Origin: Haemonchus contortus
Taxonomy: Eukaryota; Nematoda; Chromadorea; Rhabditida; Trichostrongylidae
Direction of reading: 5' to 3'
DNA length: 64,000 nucleotides
NCBI GenBank assembly: GCA_000469685.2
Contig: LS997566.1
Span: 4,929,845-4,993,844 of the forward strand
The translations under genes and the position numbers were made by a program. The stretch's first letter is position 1, and each line of letters opens with the position of its first letter. Shown one piece after another: positions 37,001 to 49,140 of this stretch. Under the pieces are notes generated by a model that searched no databases, was not told the origin of the DNA, and was given only the letters and a program-made list of their open reading frames with translations.

Positions 37001-37604
37001 TTCTCCCGGACAAAACTGGTACAACTCAAGTGGCTCTGGAAAAATGGAAGGTTGAGCTGGGTTGATAGTGATTTGGTAAAATTCAAATATCACTGTTTTG
37101 GGCTCCGCTCTTTTTGTGATCAGTTTCGTGACTCTTTCATGCACTCAAGAAGCGGTAGTACAGAAAGAAAAAGGTCTGACACGTCATATGATAAGAGCCC
37201 TCGTGGGGTCTAAAAAAGTCCATATTAGGGACAGCTTCCAGATGAGCACTTCACGATGGTAAACAATACAGGAATACATGTTTTTGACGTCTCTTGTCAC
37301 TTTCCTGCTTGGTCCCGACACATTCCCTTTTGAGATGAAAATTTATCACTCCTCTGGGATGTGAGCACTATCCCTTGTACCAAGGTCGGACCTTCGCGAA
37401 TATTATTTTCAGATCGTTTTCTCGTGGATAGAACCGGATAACTAGGCCAATCGCTGTGTGAGACAGAGTTAAATAAGGGCATCAGGTGCTGTCTAGAGCT
37501 AGAGGGTGAGTCGCATGGTTCCAAAAACGTTATCGTAGAGTAGATAGTTTTTGATCAAAAAAAAAAGCTATGAAGCCGTAGAAAAAAAGGAGCTAGGGGG
37601 TGAT

Positions 37605-37816
37605 GGGGGTCCGATACAGTTGGCCGAGGGATTATGAGGGTCCACTCCGTAAATGTCGGATCCAATGAAGCGGACTCCCCTATCCCTCGATTCTTCATCT
37701 CTGAACCCTCCCATGTAACTACACTTCTTGAAGACTACCCTAGAGATTGTCGAGCTCGACGATTACCTCCTATCGAGCCACTCGATGATGGAAGTGCATT
37801 AGGGAAACTGCTTTGA
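37605..37816 (+). other. unrecognised 69-codon open segment
   Basis: Open from after TGA at about 37,602 to TGA at 37,814, with an ATG at 37,634. Protein-like composition (IPRFFISEPSHVTTLLEDY; RRLPPIEPLDDGSALGKLL) but no splice sites or partner exons identified. Family unknown. Confidence 0.18.
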
Positions 37817-38059
37817 ATAATGACTGATTTCCGGTTTTGTTTTTGCCATGTCATCCAATTCATTGCCTAAATCCACCGCCCACAGTTTTCTCTTTTCAGG
37901 AAGTAAATTCCTTCGAAATCAACTAGTTATAGGGGAACATTCGTCTAATACCCACTGGCTCGAACTAAACTCCATCAAAATCTAACTGGTTCCGTTCGGA
38001 GCCAACCTACCTTATTGAGGAACTGTCTATGATAAATGGAACTCTGGCTTTGGAAAACT

Positions 38060-38240
38060 ATGGGCAAGGCAAGTCAGTGCTTTTATCCCCCAGACGAGCC
38101 TGGTACTAATTAAACGTCCCGGGAATGATGAAAAGCTCGATTGGCCTAGGCGAGTATGGGTATTGGATTCGAACCACAAACTTTATAGGAAATACAGTGC
38201 GTCACCTGACCCTATACCACCCCCGCCTGGGAGACGAAAT
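38060..38240 (-). repeat. tRNA-derived SINE, head and body
   Basis: Plus-strand reading: GCAAGTCAGTGCTTTTATCC, CCCAGACGAGCCTGGTAC, ATTAAACGTCCCGGGAATG, then the B-box complement GGATTCGAACC at 38,165-38,175 and ACCACCCCCGCC at the head end. Very close to the 47.6 kb copy. Confidence 0.7.
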
Positions 38241-40621
38241 ATTCACCCAGAACAGGGTGAACGCGGCAAATGGAGCGGCGAGATTCGTGGCGTTGAGGAC
38301 GACTTTGGCACCTATGATTCAGGCGCAAACTTGAAGTAGAGTACATTGGTATGGTCAGATGATCGTACCTATCGACTCTGCTTCAAATTTGGGCCCCAAT
38401 GATAGGCACTAAAGTCGGTTAAATCGCCAAAAATTTCGCCGCGCGATTTGCCGCGCCCAACCAGTTCTGAGTGAAGGAACCCATACTCCCCCCGCCTCTT
38501 TAAATTTTGTTATTTAACCCTCTCCCCACCTCCCCCCCCCCCTCTCCCCCTCCCTCAATGTAAGCCAAAGGATTCTCAAAGGTCGTATTCCTGAGCCTTG
38601 AGGAGGAGAGGGATTTCTTGCCAATAGCTTTGTTTATCCCAGGGCATATCGAATTTCGCTATGGTGGCCGTCATCGTTATCGTGAGAAGTAGCGGTCAGA
38701 ATTTCAAGAATAGTCGTTGATCTTGGCCAGTACTCACAATGTGGGCATAAATCATCTTCGGCAAGATTTTATTGGAATCCCTCCAGGGGGAAAATGGGCT
38801 TTTTCGTATAGTCATGAAGAAACATTTGAAAATGAATAACATGGACGTAATCGAATTAATTTCTCTGTGACGTCAAAGATCGAAAAAAGCTGTCTGAGTG
38901 GTTTATTGCCCTTTTTCAGCGTCATAAACGAGGGCAAATTAGCGTATTTCATGTGTTTCCCGGTAGTTGCGATTATGGGACGATAATTAAGTTTTTCTAT
39001 GTAGCAATGTCATAGAGACCAGAAGAAATTGAAAGCCCTGATGAACAGACCCTCTTCGCACCTCACTGTACCATAAATCCTGATTTATTCTCCCCTTCTT
39101 GAAAATGGAGCCAGATCCTGGCCTTAGCTGCGAGCTCATACTCGAGTCCCTTGGTCATCCGGGGCAGAGGTGTGCGAGAAGTGTGGCCTAAATCACAAAA
39201 ATGAGCCTGATGATGGAACTTCTGAGAGATTTTAGCTTAGCCACCCAACACTTTTATCCTTGAAGGCTATTTTTTTCGGCTACGGGTCCATTCGGGAGGA
39301 TGTCGCTTCCACAAGTCATTTTCAAGACCAATTGCCTTTTCGAGCGATAGTATAAATGTTAATGGATGGTTGTAGCATTCAAAAAAGTGACAGGCCCACC
39401 AAATAGACTTTCTTCTTTGATCTAGCTGGCCCCCGGTTGAATGAGCCCATTCATAGTCGATTCCACAGACATGTGTATTCAATGGCAATAATGCTCAACT
39501 AGATGGGTTCTGCGGCGGATTTACGAGAGCAATTTGACCTTGTTCATGGTTTTGAGCACGTATTTAAGCCTACGATGAATTGCTCCCATGAGGTTTTCCG
39601 AGCTCATCTTGGCTAGCGAGAGCAGACAAAGAACTACTGCAGTCTATGCCAAGGTCTCCCCTGTAACGTATTGGTGCCGACCTTCAGCGGTCAGCTTTTG
39701 TGGAATATTTTTCACTTTGTCTTACATGGAAGCAGTGTATCTTTGAGAAAATGGGTTCTGTAATTCTATTTCAAAATCGTAGTTTATGGAAAGATCAGTT
39801 GCTTCCGAACGAAGACTGTAGTGCTCCCTTTCAAGTAGAAAAGGCTTTCTGATTTGCCTATTACTTTGAACAAACTCCGCCTCTCCATGCTAGCTCCGCC
39901 TAAAATTAACAGCCCCAAAGCAAGACTGACTTTTTATTGAATTTCAAAAAATTTAAATAGATGTACTATCAAAAGTAAGCCTAACTTCTAGTGGTTTGCC
40001 AGTAGCGCTTCTGATCGGCTCCCAAAGAGGTGTAGTGTTGTTGTAGGTGTTGGACAAGTAGGTGTTGGACATCTTGTCCACCTCCATTTTATCTTTGCGT
40101 AACAGGTTTCTGCTGTGTTCTAGACATATCTTGGTCAGTACCTTTCAGATAACTAGAGCTTTGCCTGGATTTCTGCGTCTTCCAATAAAACCGACCTCTC
40201 TTGGATAATTTTTTCTGAACTCTCTAAAAGTAAGATGACGAGGGCTCAAGTGCCTGTTTCACTTCAGAGATCCGCTCATCACTAAGCTACAGTCACTGCC
40301 CTGGAGCTAAGTGAATTTGAACTGCATCCACCTTAGTGAGCTCGTCCTAAAAGCCCTGCTTTGATGGATCCCTTCAATTTTCGACATCGCTGAAGAATTG
40401 TTTGAGTAATTTGAGTATTAATTACCTAGTAGGTGAGGGAACTCGTTCAACCTGATGTTCTTGTCGAACAACATCATCAGGTAACATTGCCCTGTTTTCC
40501 TTCAAAGTTCTTCAAAACAATTTTTTCTACGTTTGTGTAACATTCTCCAGTTGTTTCTCAGCTAATGCCAAACATTCTTTGTTCTTTTGAACGAAATTTT
40601 CGAAGTGCTGCTGTTCACGTG

Positions 40622-40634
40622 CCCCCCCCCCCCC
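40622..40634. repeat. poly-C run (13 nt)
   Basis: Uninterrupted C13; one of several C/G homopolymer runs in the window. Confidence 0.9.
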
Positions 40635-41457
40635 GCCCTCCCTCACGGCGGTACAGACCTGAGGCTTCTGCCATGAAAGAAGGCCCAGTTGTGTGACCGA
40701 ATTCGTTCTTTCACTGAAATTCTCCAGGAGAATGTTTTTGCTCTTGCTTACCATCTATGAATGCATATTACTAGTATTTTATATCCGTTGTTCACATACA
40801 AAATACAAAAATATTATGTATGTTTGATTTTTTCGGGCTTTTCAACTCTTTCTAGACATTAATCACTATTGCTAAAGCCTCTTGCCTTGTCATCCAGGAA
40901 GGAAAAAGCCCATCTATCATGACTTGACATTGAGAACATGCAATTTTTTGGAAGATGTCTCTCTCAGATGATGATGAAGGTGCATAATTAACGAGTTTCT
41001 CAGACAATCCTACATGGTCAATGAAAAAATTATGCATTCAGGCTCCGTGGCCCAAATCGGCCGTTGGCCATACATCTTCAGATTCTCACCATATCTTCAA
41101 GACCCAAAATGAAGTGGCATTAGAATAGCAGTGTTTGGGACAGTGTTTTCATTTGCGATTTATTAAGGTTACCGTCGATGCCGATAAAGGGCGAAATTTT
41201 TGACCAATAGACTGATATGATTTGATTTCAAATTTTTCTTCACCATTCCCGCTCGTAGGATCCGCCGCGGGATCGTAGTGAGGTTTAGGATCGTAGTAAC
41301 GTTTGAAAGCGTAAGGAGCCTCTACGATGTCTTGCGGTGGCCAGTTCAATTGAGCGCTTCCAACCTCTCAGATGAATCTGCTAGCAAGTATTCGATCCTG
41401 GTTTGATGAAAGCATGATGGCATTTATAGCGGAGAGAAAGAAAGGGGGAGGTGGGGA

Positions 41458-41475
41458 GGGGGGGGGGGGGGGGGG
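41458..41475. repeat. poly-G run (18 nt)
   Basis: Uninterrupted G18 inside a roughly 45-bp purine-only tract (41,440-41,487). Confidence 0.9.
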
Positions 41476-42264
41476 AGGAGGAGGTGAAGATTTTTCAACG
41501 CCGTGAAGTGGGTAGACGAAATTTTACATCCATTGTTTTTTCTTGGCACCGCTGTTGCTGTACGTTGTAAAAAATGAAGTTTAGCTCCACCAATATTCAA
41601 TTGTCGCATCGGACAACCTTTCACAAATTCGCCTAAGAAGAAAAAGCTGATCTCAGTTGAGTGCGTGTCTCGTCCTGTCGACCACCTTGAATTTCGTCTT
41701 GGTAATAGAATAACCCTACTATCTTAATATGTTGGCGAGGATATAAGGTACTCACCAAGTTACGGCAAAAGCTGAGCGCCTTCCACAAGTTTTTTCCATT
41801 GTGAATGAAATTCAAGTGTATGGCGTATCCTCAAAGGTCCTGCCATCGTCGGCCACGTTACAGACTGCTCTAGATTCAATTATTAAGGGGTTAACTGTAC
41901 GAAAGTCCTTTCTCAACGATCAAACAACACCAGTTTTTCCGAGTTCGAGTGGAAGTCCTACCGAGACATGTGAATTTCAAGCAACCCTAGAGTAATGTTT
42001 ACGTTTTTGTCAACCATTAGACCAAACATTCATCATGTCATCCATGAGGAAGTGTTGTTTTTGGCCAATTCCGACATCAAAGTCTGGCCCATGCATTAAG
42101 ATCGCGAGAATTTGAGGCTAATGGCAGTTGTTTGCCGACCCGATGGCATTACGATAAAGTTTTCCATGTTCATTGTCAAAACAACAACCTAAAGTGCAAA
42201 GAAATGCTGTGACGTTCACCCAGGCTCACTAAACTCATTCCTGAAGCTAAATTCTGACCCCAGG

Positions 42265-42310
42265 CCTGAGAAAGCTCCCCTTGGTGTCCTGAGAAAGCTC
42301 CCCTTGGTGT
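42265..42310. repeat. exact 23-bp tandem duplication
   Basis: CCTGAGAAAGCTCCCCTTGG-TGT occurs twice back to back (42,265-42,287; 42,288-42,310), ending at the A box of the tRNA-like sequence that follows. Confidence 0.9.
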
Positions 42311-42370
42311 AGCGGAAAAGTGTGTAATTCCCGATGTATTGAAGCCGGGTTCGATCCGTGTCAGCGCTCG
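42300..42370 (+). repeat. tRNA-like pol III promoter (pseudo-tRNA or SINE head)
   Basis: A box TGGTGTAGCGG (42,305-42,315) and B box GGTTCGATCC (42,348-42,357) at tRNA-like spacing. The would-be acceptor strands do not pair, so a functional tRNA is not supported. Confidence 0.4.
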
Positions 42371-45300
42371 ATTGTCTTGACGTTCCTATATTGAAGTGCT
42401 ATGAGTAACAGCTGCCAGAACGAATTTTTTCGATATCTTAACGAGCTTTGACCGTAATCAAAGTCGTACTGGTATGTTGACGACTCTATGTCTATCAGAC
42501 GAGTACCTAGTTAATAATTTGTTTTCCTATCTGATGAAATTCTTTGCATTCTGGTCTTCACAGATGATTTCTGAATCTTGAAGTCTGAGTTCTGTGGATT
42601 TTGAAAAAACAGTCATAAAGTCCTCCTGCCTTCAGAAATCGAGATTCGTCACGAATTCACTAATTCGGCCTCGGCATGAATCAGAAATTGCCTTCCTTAA
42701 TAGGCCATATCGACACTTACACGACCACCTTCCCATGCACTCCCCTGCCGAGGCCAGGCGAAATGCCAGCCTCTGCAGGGTACTGAACTAAGAAGTGCTC
42801 AGAAGGTAGTGCCCGAAAAAGGTTCAATCCGAGGTTCCTCTTCATCAGTGCGGGTGGTCTCTTTTGTCTTAACCCCTCCCCTTTCCATCCATTTTGTCTT
42901 CGGCATGAATTTTATGGAAAGGAAAAACAGGGCTCAAGTTTCTGGCTTCATCAAGGTGCCCTGCTTACGTTTCTTGAAAAACATAGCCTTACTGCCGAGT
43001 ACTTAGTATTTTTACCCTGTCTCAAGGAAAACTTGTATTGAAATGATTTTGTGAATTCTTGTTGAGCGAAATCGGACCAATAGACAATTAAAATTCAATT
43101 GTCGGAATACCCGTCCTTCTGGTTTTCTTTCTTCTCAGACTCTGTTCGCTCTTTGAGTCATCAATGAGACTTCCGTGTCCTTACCTTATGTTCGCTCCTG
43201 TTGCCCTGAACTGTTTGTTTGTTTAGTGTTCTTTGGACGCTCAAACATTCACGTAAACAAGTAAATATTCGATCAACGGGCCTTCAAGCAATAGAAATAC
43301 ATAAATACAAAAATCTGACTAAGAAACATTGAGTTGTTGTTTATTGGGCCCTTTTGTTGTTGGTTGGCTTGAACGACCAGAAGGCTGAAACAGATGCGAT
43401 CTAAAGTCTATGACATCAACTCGTAAATGGCGACTTTTATTTCCCGACAATTGAGTTCGACGATGCGAAAGGGATAGAGCATCTACCTCGTTACGTGGGA
43501 GGCGATGTATCCCCCTAAAGAGTCAAAGACTGTTCAAGCAAGTCGCCGGGCCTGATGTCATTTCAATCCATTAAGACGACGTCTCTATCAAATTACTTTT
43601 TCACGTTTTTCATGATTTTGTCGGGAAACTGGTCCCTCGCTGGACTCCCAGAACCCCTTTTGGCTCTTTGCAGGCGACTATTCTCTTAGCCATTGATATG
43701 GCCACTCAAACACTGACTCTTACCCAATTTGATGGAGAATCAAACTAATTATTCTCCTAATTCTTCTCTTTGGAAGGCCATTTTAATTAGTTCATCTAAT
43801 TTGCTAGAATATCAATATAAGATAAGGAATTAATCATTATCTATACTTCATACAAAAAGACAAGGTCTTCGGCTATTAGCTACCCCTGGGATTTTCGGGA
43901 GGTTCCCCGGACACGACTTCCCTCCACGATTGGCCTTCTGGGTGCGCCAACTTGAAGATATCTCAAAACTGCAGCGTTTCAGTGATTTCTGAGATGTTTG
44001 GGTCCCTTGAGTACTAGAAAGGCTTGCGAGTTTCAATTGATTCAGAGTAACCAGTATTGTCAGAGTACGCTCAGTCGGAGGCCTGGAGTCTTCCGGAGGT
44101 GCTGGAGATAGAAAACTACAGGAAAAAATAACCCCAAATGAAAATCCAGCGATAAGATTTTCCAATGGGGTGTGGTATTTATGATTTTGGCAAAAGAAAA
44201 TGGTCCCTTTACGAAATGAAGGTGGATCGTATCTCGAGAAGGAAAGTTAAGTGAATGAAGAGGAGAAGCTGATTTTGGTCCTGTCTTTTTCCAAAATAGT
44301 GTAAGTAATCGGCTCCACATTGATGAATGGCTAATTATCCGTTCCAAAACGGTTATCGTGGAAATCCATTTTCCCTAAACGAATTTGTTCTTATTGCCAT
44401 CAAATTTACTCTAATGGGTCCCTAGACTGATGGATTTGTAAGTGCCGAAAAATTGAGCTCTCGTTCCCTGATAACATGGAATGGGAGGAGAGGGAGGTTT
44501 CACTTGGTGAAGCTCCAACATGCACTACTGTCTGTCATCATTTTCTTACAATTAACCTAATTAGCAATGAATTCAATGGAAAGGCGAGGAGCTATGTCCT
44601 TGCAGTGTGTAAAATTGTTTGTCTAAAAAAAGAAGTCATCGATGGGATTCGAATCTTTGGTATTCATCCGAATAAAAGCGACTTCGTGGCCCTTTCCGGG
44701 AAAGGTTAGAGCAAAGTTCAACCTGCCTAGAGATCAACCGGCCCTCTCATCATTTACGGAAAGGAGCTTCGCCAAAAAAATTGAATTGCAACGCCTCTGA
44801 ACCACCGACACCTTCCTTGGGCCCTTTTCAGGGCTAAACCTCAATGACACATTTTTCTGGCAAAAGTGAAAGCTACTTCACTATGGTACGGCTTGGGTTG
44901 TGTCAGGAGGGATCAGGATTGGTCGCGGTGGTATGACCCCTAGGCCTTTGCTAGGAAAACCTACCCCTTCCAGGGTCGGGTGCGGAGATGGGAAAGCTAG
45001 GAGGTGCTTAATTACTCCACACAACTCAAGGAGAGTAGGAGTTTGTAGGTAGATCCATTGCGCCGTCACTATATCCCCAAGTCGTCTCCAATCCGTCTAA
45101 AGGGGTTACAACCATATCTCAATGGGAAAGTAATTAGGAATAAAAATTTCAAGGTGGAATCATGTAGAGGTGGGGTAGGAGCTTTCGACTTCTGACTGCT
45201 GAGAATTATGTGAATGAAAAATGAGTGTGAGGGGCTCTTTCATAGCCTTCTCTGCTTTTCCCGAAGCGATTTACAAGGGAATGTGTCATCAGTAATGAGG

Positions 45301-45420
45301 GCTGATCTTCAGGGAAACATGCAGCTCTAGAGAGTTCCCACAATGGAAATAAATAGTAAGTGACATCATGAGTCTATATAAAACATCCATTCTAGTCTCA
45401 AAAACTCTATTTTCTCCTGT

Positions 45421-45800
45421 CTAGGGATGTCCAGGGCGGGGATTCAGGCGCCGCCTAAGCTTTTGCACCACATCGTCACCACTCCCACCGCCCCTCATCC
45501 ATCCAACCTCGTCGCCGTCGTCTTTACTTCTGATACGCTCTTTTTTACTCAGTAATTCCTCGATCCAATTCTTTATTTCCGGGTTTCCTTGGAAAATAAG
45601 GCTCACCGTTGACTTTACCTCTGTCAACTTCAAGTTACTTATCCTCCTCTTGTTTTTTTACATCCAAGTTAAGCCATTTGTCAGGTAGTTCCAAACGAAC
45701 AAAGTCCGAGTTTGAGCTCCAGAAGCATAGTTTTCAAAATCAGTTTTCTTCGCATTTTGTTGGTTTAACTTTTGAAGCTGTCAAGATTTTGATTGACAAC
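45421..45800 (-). pseudogene. overlapping open segments, possible broken exon
   Basis: Minus strand: a 70-codon frame (45,633 to 45,421) gives a charged helical translation (NPEIKNWIEELLSKKERIRS). Just upstream another frame reads FVRLELPDKWLNLDVKKQEE before a stop, with a GTAACT donor-like site. They cannot be spliced as they stand, since the interval is about 18 nt. A frameshifted old gene fragment is one reading; chance is another. Confidence 0.15.
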
Positions 45801-47075
45801 CCTAGGGGCAAGTGTTGTTAGGAGTCTATGAAGCTGAAAATTTGTTCATGGTTAGTTGGGCAATCCCCTGAATTTTTCATAACCCCCTTCTATCCTCAAT
45901 GGAATAGGTAATCCTCAGCTCGGTTAGTCAGTCAGGCGTTTTGTTCCCGAAACGTTGACTTTTGATCGGTAAATCTCAAATAGGATTACCACATATGGGT
46001 AAACAGATGAATTACCTGACTTTGGATAAGGACTCGTGAAAAGCTGCTGAGATAGATTAATCAGTTCCCAAGAAACTTCTGTGGGCAGAGGAATTTAGCG
46101 ATTCCTAAGAGTTTAAACGAAATCGGTCCTGCAGAGGATTTCAAGGGAGTTGACAAGGCTTAGATGATAAAAAATGAGAATTGGTAAAGAGTTCCATTCT
46201 TTTTCTGAGTCCTACGCCTAGTCGGTTAATTACACCACGTTCCAGACAATCTCGAACGTTGCTTCTCTAATTTTGTTTTTTTTTCGCTAAAAGGCGCATC
46301 TAGTTATTTAATTTTTGTATTCTTGATATGTCTTAAATGTCGCAGTGGTAAGTGGCGCCACCAAGACATGAATTATCTTTGGGTCAAGTCTCGTCGTCTC
46401 CTAACAGGCGCCATACTCGTGCGCGATTGCCTGTTTGGTAGCAGCTCGATCCTTATGCAAATGGGAAGGAGGTGGACAAGTGGAGCATCAAGCATCTTTT
46501 AAAAACTAACTTTTTTATTTGCTCAAAAGTTAACATTTGTTATCACTGAGAAAATCCCATTACTACTTTATATCATCTAATGGAAGTCGTAGCCGCACAA
46601 ATAACAAAAAAGGGAACAGTCACTGTTTTGCAGTGACGTAGTAAGTGGAGGGTGGGGAAAGCAACAAGTCTGTGTAGACTTAGCCGAATGCCCACGATAA
46701 CGCAGTGCTCAAGTGCATGGCTCACATGACAGGTTCCCAAGTGGACCAATCTGATGACTTTGCAATTTTGCCTTCATTTCCTGAGCTTGTAGTCCTTTGG
46801 AAGTGTCCTTTGGGAGCGATGAGCTTCGTAGAACTTGTCCTCCCCCTCAATTGAATTCCCTCCACCTTCGTCACCAGGGAGAGGTCGCCTACGCAAATTT
46901 CGGGTTGGCGCCACCGTGCATTTCGTGCATTTCGTGCTTTTAGGTCATTCCGTGTTAAAAGTGCTCTGGGTGCGGGGCGAAAATTCTTGGAACGAGAACA
47001 GGGATGGCTGTTTCTAGGCGAATGAACATGACATTTGCTCCTATTGTGTTGGATCCCGTCGCCTGGGAATTAATA

Positions 47076-47351
47076 TCAACAGAACAAAAGGAGTCTCAGA
47101 CCATCACTGGACTTATCCCTTGCCCTAAATGTTTTTGACGTTTCCTTCTCATTATCTTTCTTGTATCCCCTATCTTCCTCTCTCTTTCGACCTCCTCTCC
47201 TACTGGTTTGGTTTCGACCTCTTTCTCTGTAAGAGTTGGGTGAAGTATGAATAGTATCCGTTCCTCTTATGATTGCTTCCAGACGATTTTGAAATCTGTC
47301 GGAATGGTTCCTTTGAAAAATACTGACATAGCCAATTCCATACTGCCCATT
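47076..47351 (-). other. 91-codon open segment, RGG/Lys-Glu rich
   Basis: An ATG-less minus-strand frame between TGA codons. It starts NGQYGIGYVSIFQRNHSDRF and becomes Arg/Gly/Lys/Glu-rich (SYRERGRNQTSRRGGRKREE). The latter half is purine-rich, which keeps several frames open at once, so coding is doubtful. Confidence 0.12.
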
Positions 47352-47637
47352 TCATTGATATTCTGGAGTTTACTCTTTGAACCCTATCCGTTTCTTTTCT
47401 TTTCTTCACATAATACATCATGAAAATGAATGGCTAGCCATAGATTTCCAGAACTCCCATATGATAGTCGTTAAAGGGCAGTCGTCTCTTGAGAAAACCC
47501 ATTCACCATGCAAATCGTCGAGAACACTGACAGCTTTGAAGTATTGGAGAGCTTGAATGCCTCTGAATCACCTGTGCTATGACATATTTCGGAGAGTTCT
47601 TGGGGAAGGATGGAAGGATAAAGTCTTGGGGCGTTAA

Positions 47638-47907
47638 TTAATCCCATCTGAGGGATGCGCCCACGCATTCGACCTCGATTCAGAGTCGTAGTGGCGAATT
47701 GAATGCGAATATAGCCTATACAATGACTTGCGGTGGCCAGTCGATGTATAAGTCAGTGCTTTTGTCCTCCCAGACGAGTCTGGTACCAATTAACCGATCC
47801 GGGACGGTTGTAAGGCTCGGTTGACCTAAGCGGATATCAATCCGGGATTCGAACCCGTGGCCATGCGTGTTGATGGAGCGCTACTGCCACCATACCACCT
47901 CCGCCCA
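47638..47907 (-). repeat. tRNA-derived SINE, best full-length copy
   Basis: Minus strand: A-box-like GTGGTATGGTGGCAGTAGCG, then B box GGTTCGAATCC (47,845-47,855), then a 100-bp unrelated body (GGTTAATTGGTACCAGACTC, AGCACTGACTTATACATCGA) and a tail ending GTGGGCGCATCCCTCAGATG. About 270 bp. This copy defines the family described under findings. Confidence 0.75.
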
Positions 47908-48699
47908 GCATGAAATGGTAGTAGGATAAAGTGAAAAAGCAAAGTGGGTGCTGTAAAACAGTCCTTGTCAGAACATGTGAGAACTATGATAAAATATGAT
48001 GTACAGTTGTAAATAAACACGATAATGGTCGATCATTCATGATTTCACAATATATCTTCCTCTCTTCTGCATGTTAGAAATACCCCCCCCCCATTCTTTC
48101 TTCCAACCCTACCCCCTCTCCCTCCCCCTGCCTCCTCCTTTCTTCCACCATGCCGTGAGCTAATGACCTTTCGAGATATTAAAAGAACTCTCTTAATGGA
48201 ACAAAAAGGACCACTTTAGAATATTATTGGCCTTAGCCATCTTAGCACCGCTCAATTTAAAGACTTCAAAGTTCTTTCAATCCCTCTCCGGTCAGAAGAA
48301 CTTGGCCATACACTGCTATTTACTAGCAATCAACGAAAACCATAATTTCCTGGATCCTTTCGAATCTGAGACCCAGGTGGTGGTGGGAAAACCCAGGTGA
48401 GCCATGCTTTGAAGATGAGGACTCGGATTTAGTCTATCGAAGCTGGAAGCGTAATGCATGGCCCGAGGGAAAACATGGCTTTTTGTTTAGAAATCCTCCT
48501 TCCATTCGCAACACGTCTTGTCCATGAGAACTTGAGTGGTATCCATGTCCTCTGAGAATAAGGTGCACAGCCATTACAAAAAATAGTCAATTTGTAAGAT
48601 TCAGACCGATCGATGGGTGGGAGCAAGAGCAAGGTGTGAATCATATTGTCCTAGACTTAACATTCTCCAAGCAGGAACTAATGCAGATTAGGGGGCTTT

Positions 48700-49140
48700 A
48701 CCCTCTTGGGGATTGGGTGAAAATGTAGTTGGGGGGGGGCCACCCATCCGAAAAGTAGGATATCAAGAAATGAACTCAGTCTAACGTGTTAGCCCTTGTT
48801 ATATCAGCTCTATATCGGATGCGTAGAGGATGATGGGAACCGACCACCTTAGCTCTTTTATGCGGTTTCAGCTAGGGAAATTTAGTTTTCCAAATAAGCC
48901 TAGGTAGGTAGGGACACCTGGGTGGCTGGGATGATTACCTCCTGCAAAAAAAAAAAAGAAAAAAAGAAAACTTGCCCACCGCGGTGCTCCTTCCCTACGA
49001 AAGCCCTCATTTAAAAACTGGCATGTCCATGATATAACACGAAATAACGCGTTTCATTGACGTCATTCCTTGATATACTGACCTTCGGATGGGTGGCCCC
49101 CCCCCCAACTACATTTTCAGCTGGGGACTGAAATCCTTTC
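48700..49140. mobile_element. foldback (MITE-like) element
   Basis: Imperfect inverted repeats of about 100 bp flank a roughly 235-bp spacer. The core arms (48,719-48,752 and 49,085-49,120; TGAAAATGTAGTTGGGG...CCACCCATCCGAA) are identical except for two extra G/C in the homopolymer. A shared TTATATCA lies at the inner ends. No coding capacity. Confidence 0.7.

Noticed and set aside
36938..37213. 91-codon plus-strand frame
   Set aside because: Its beginning is the body of a SINE copy in antisense.
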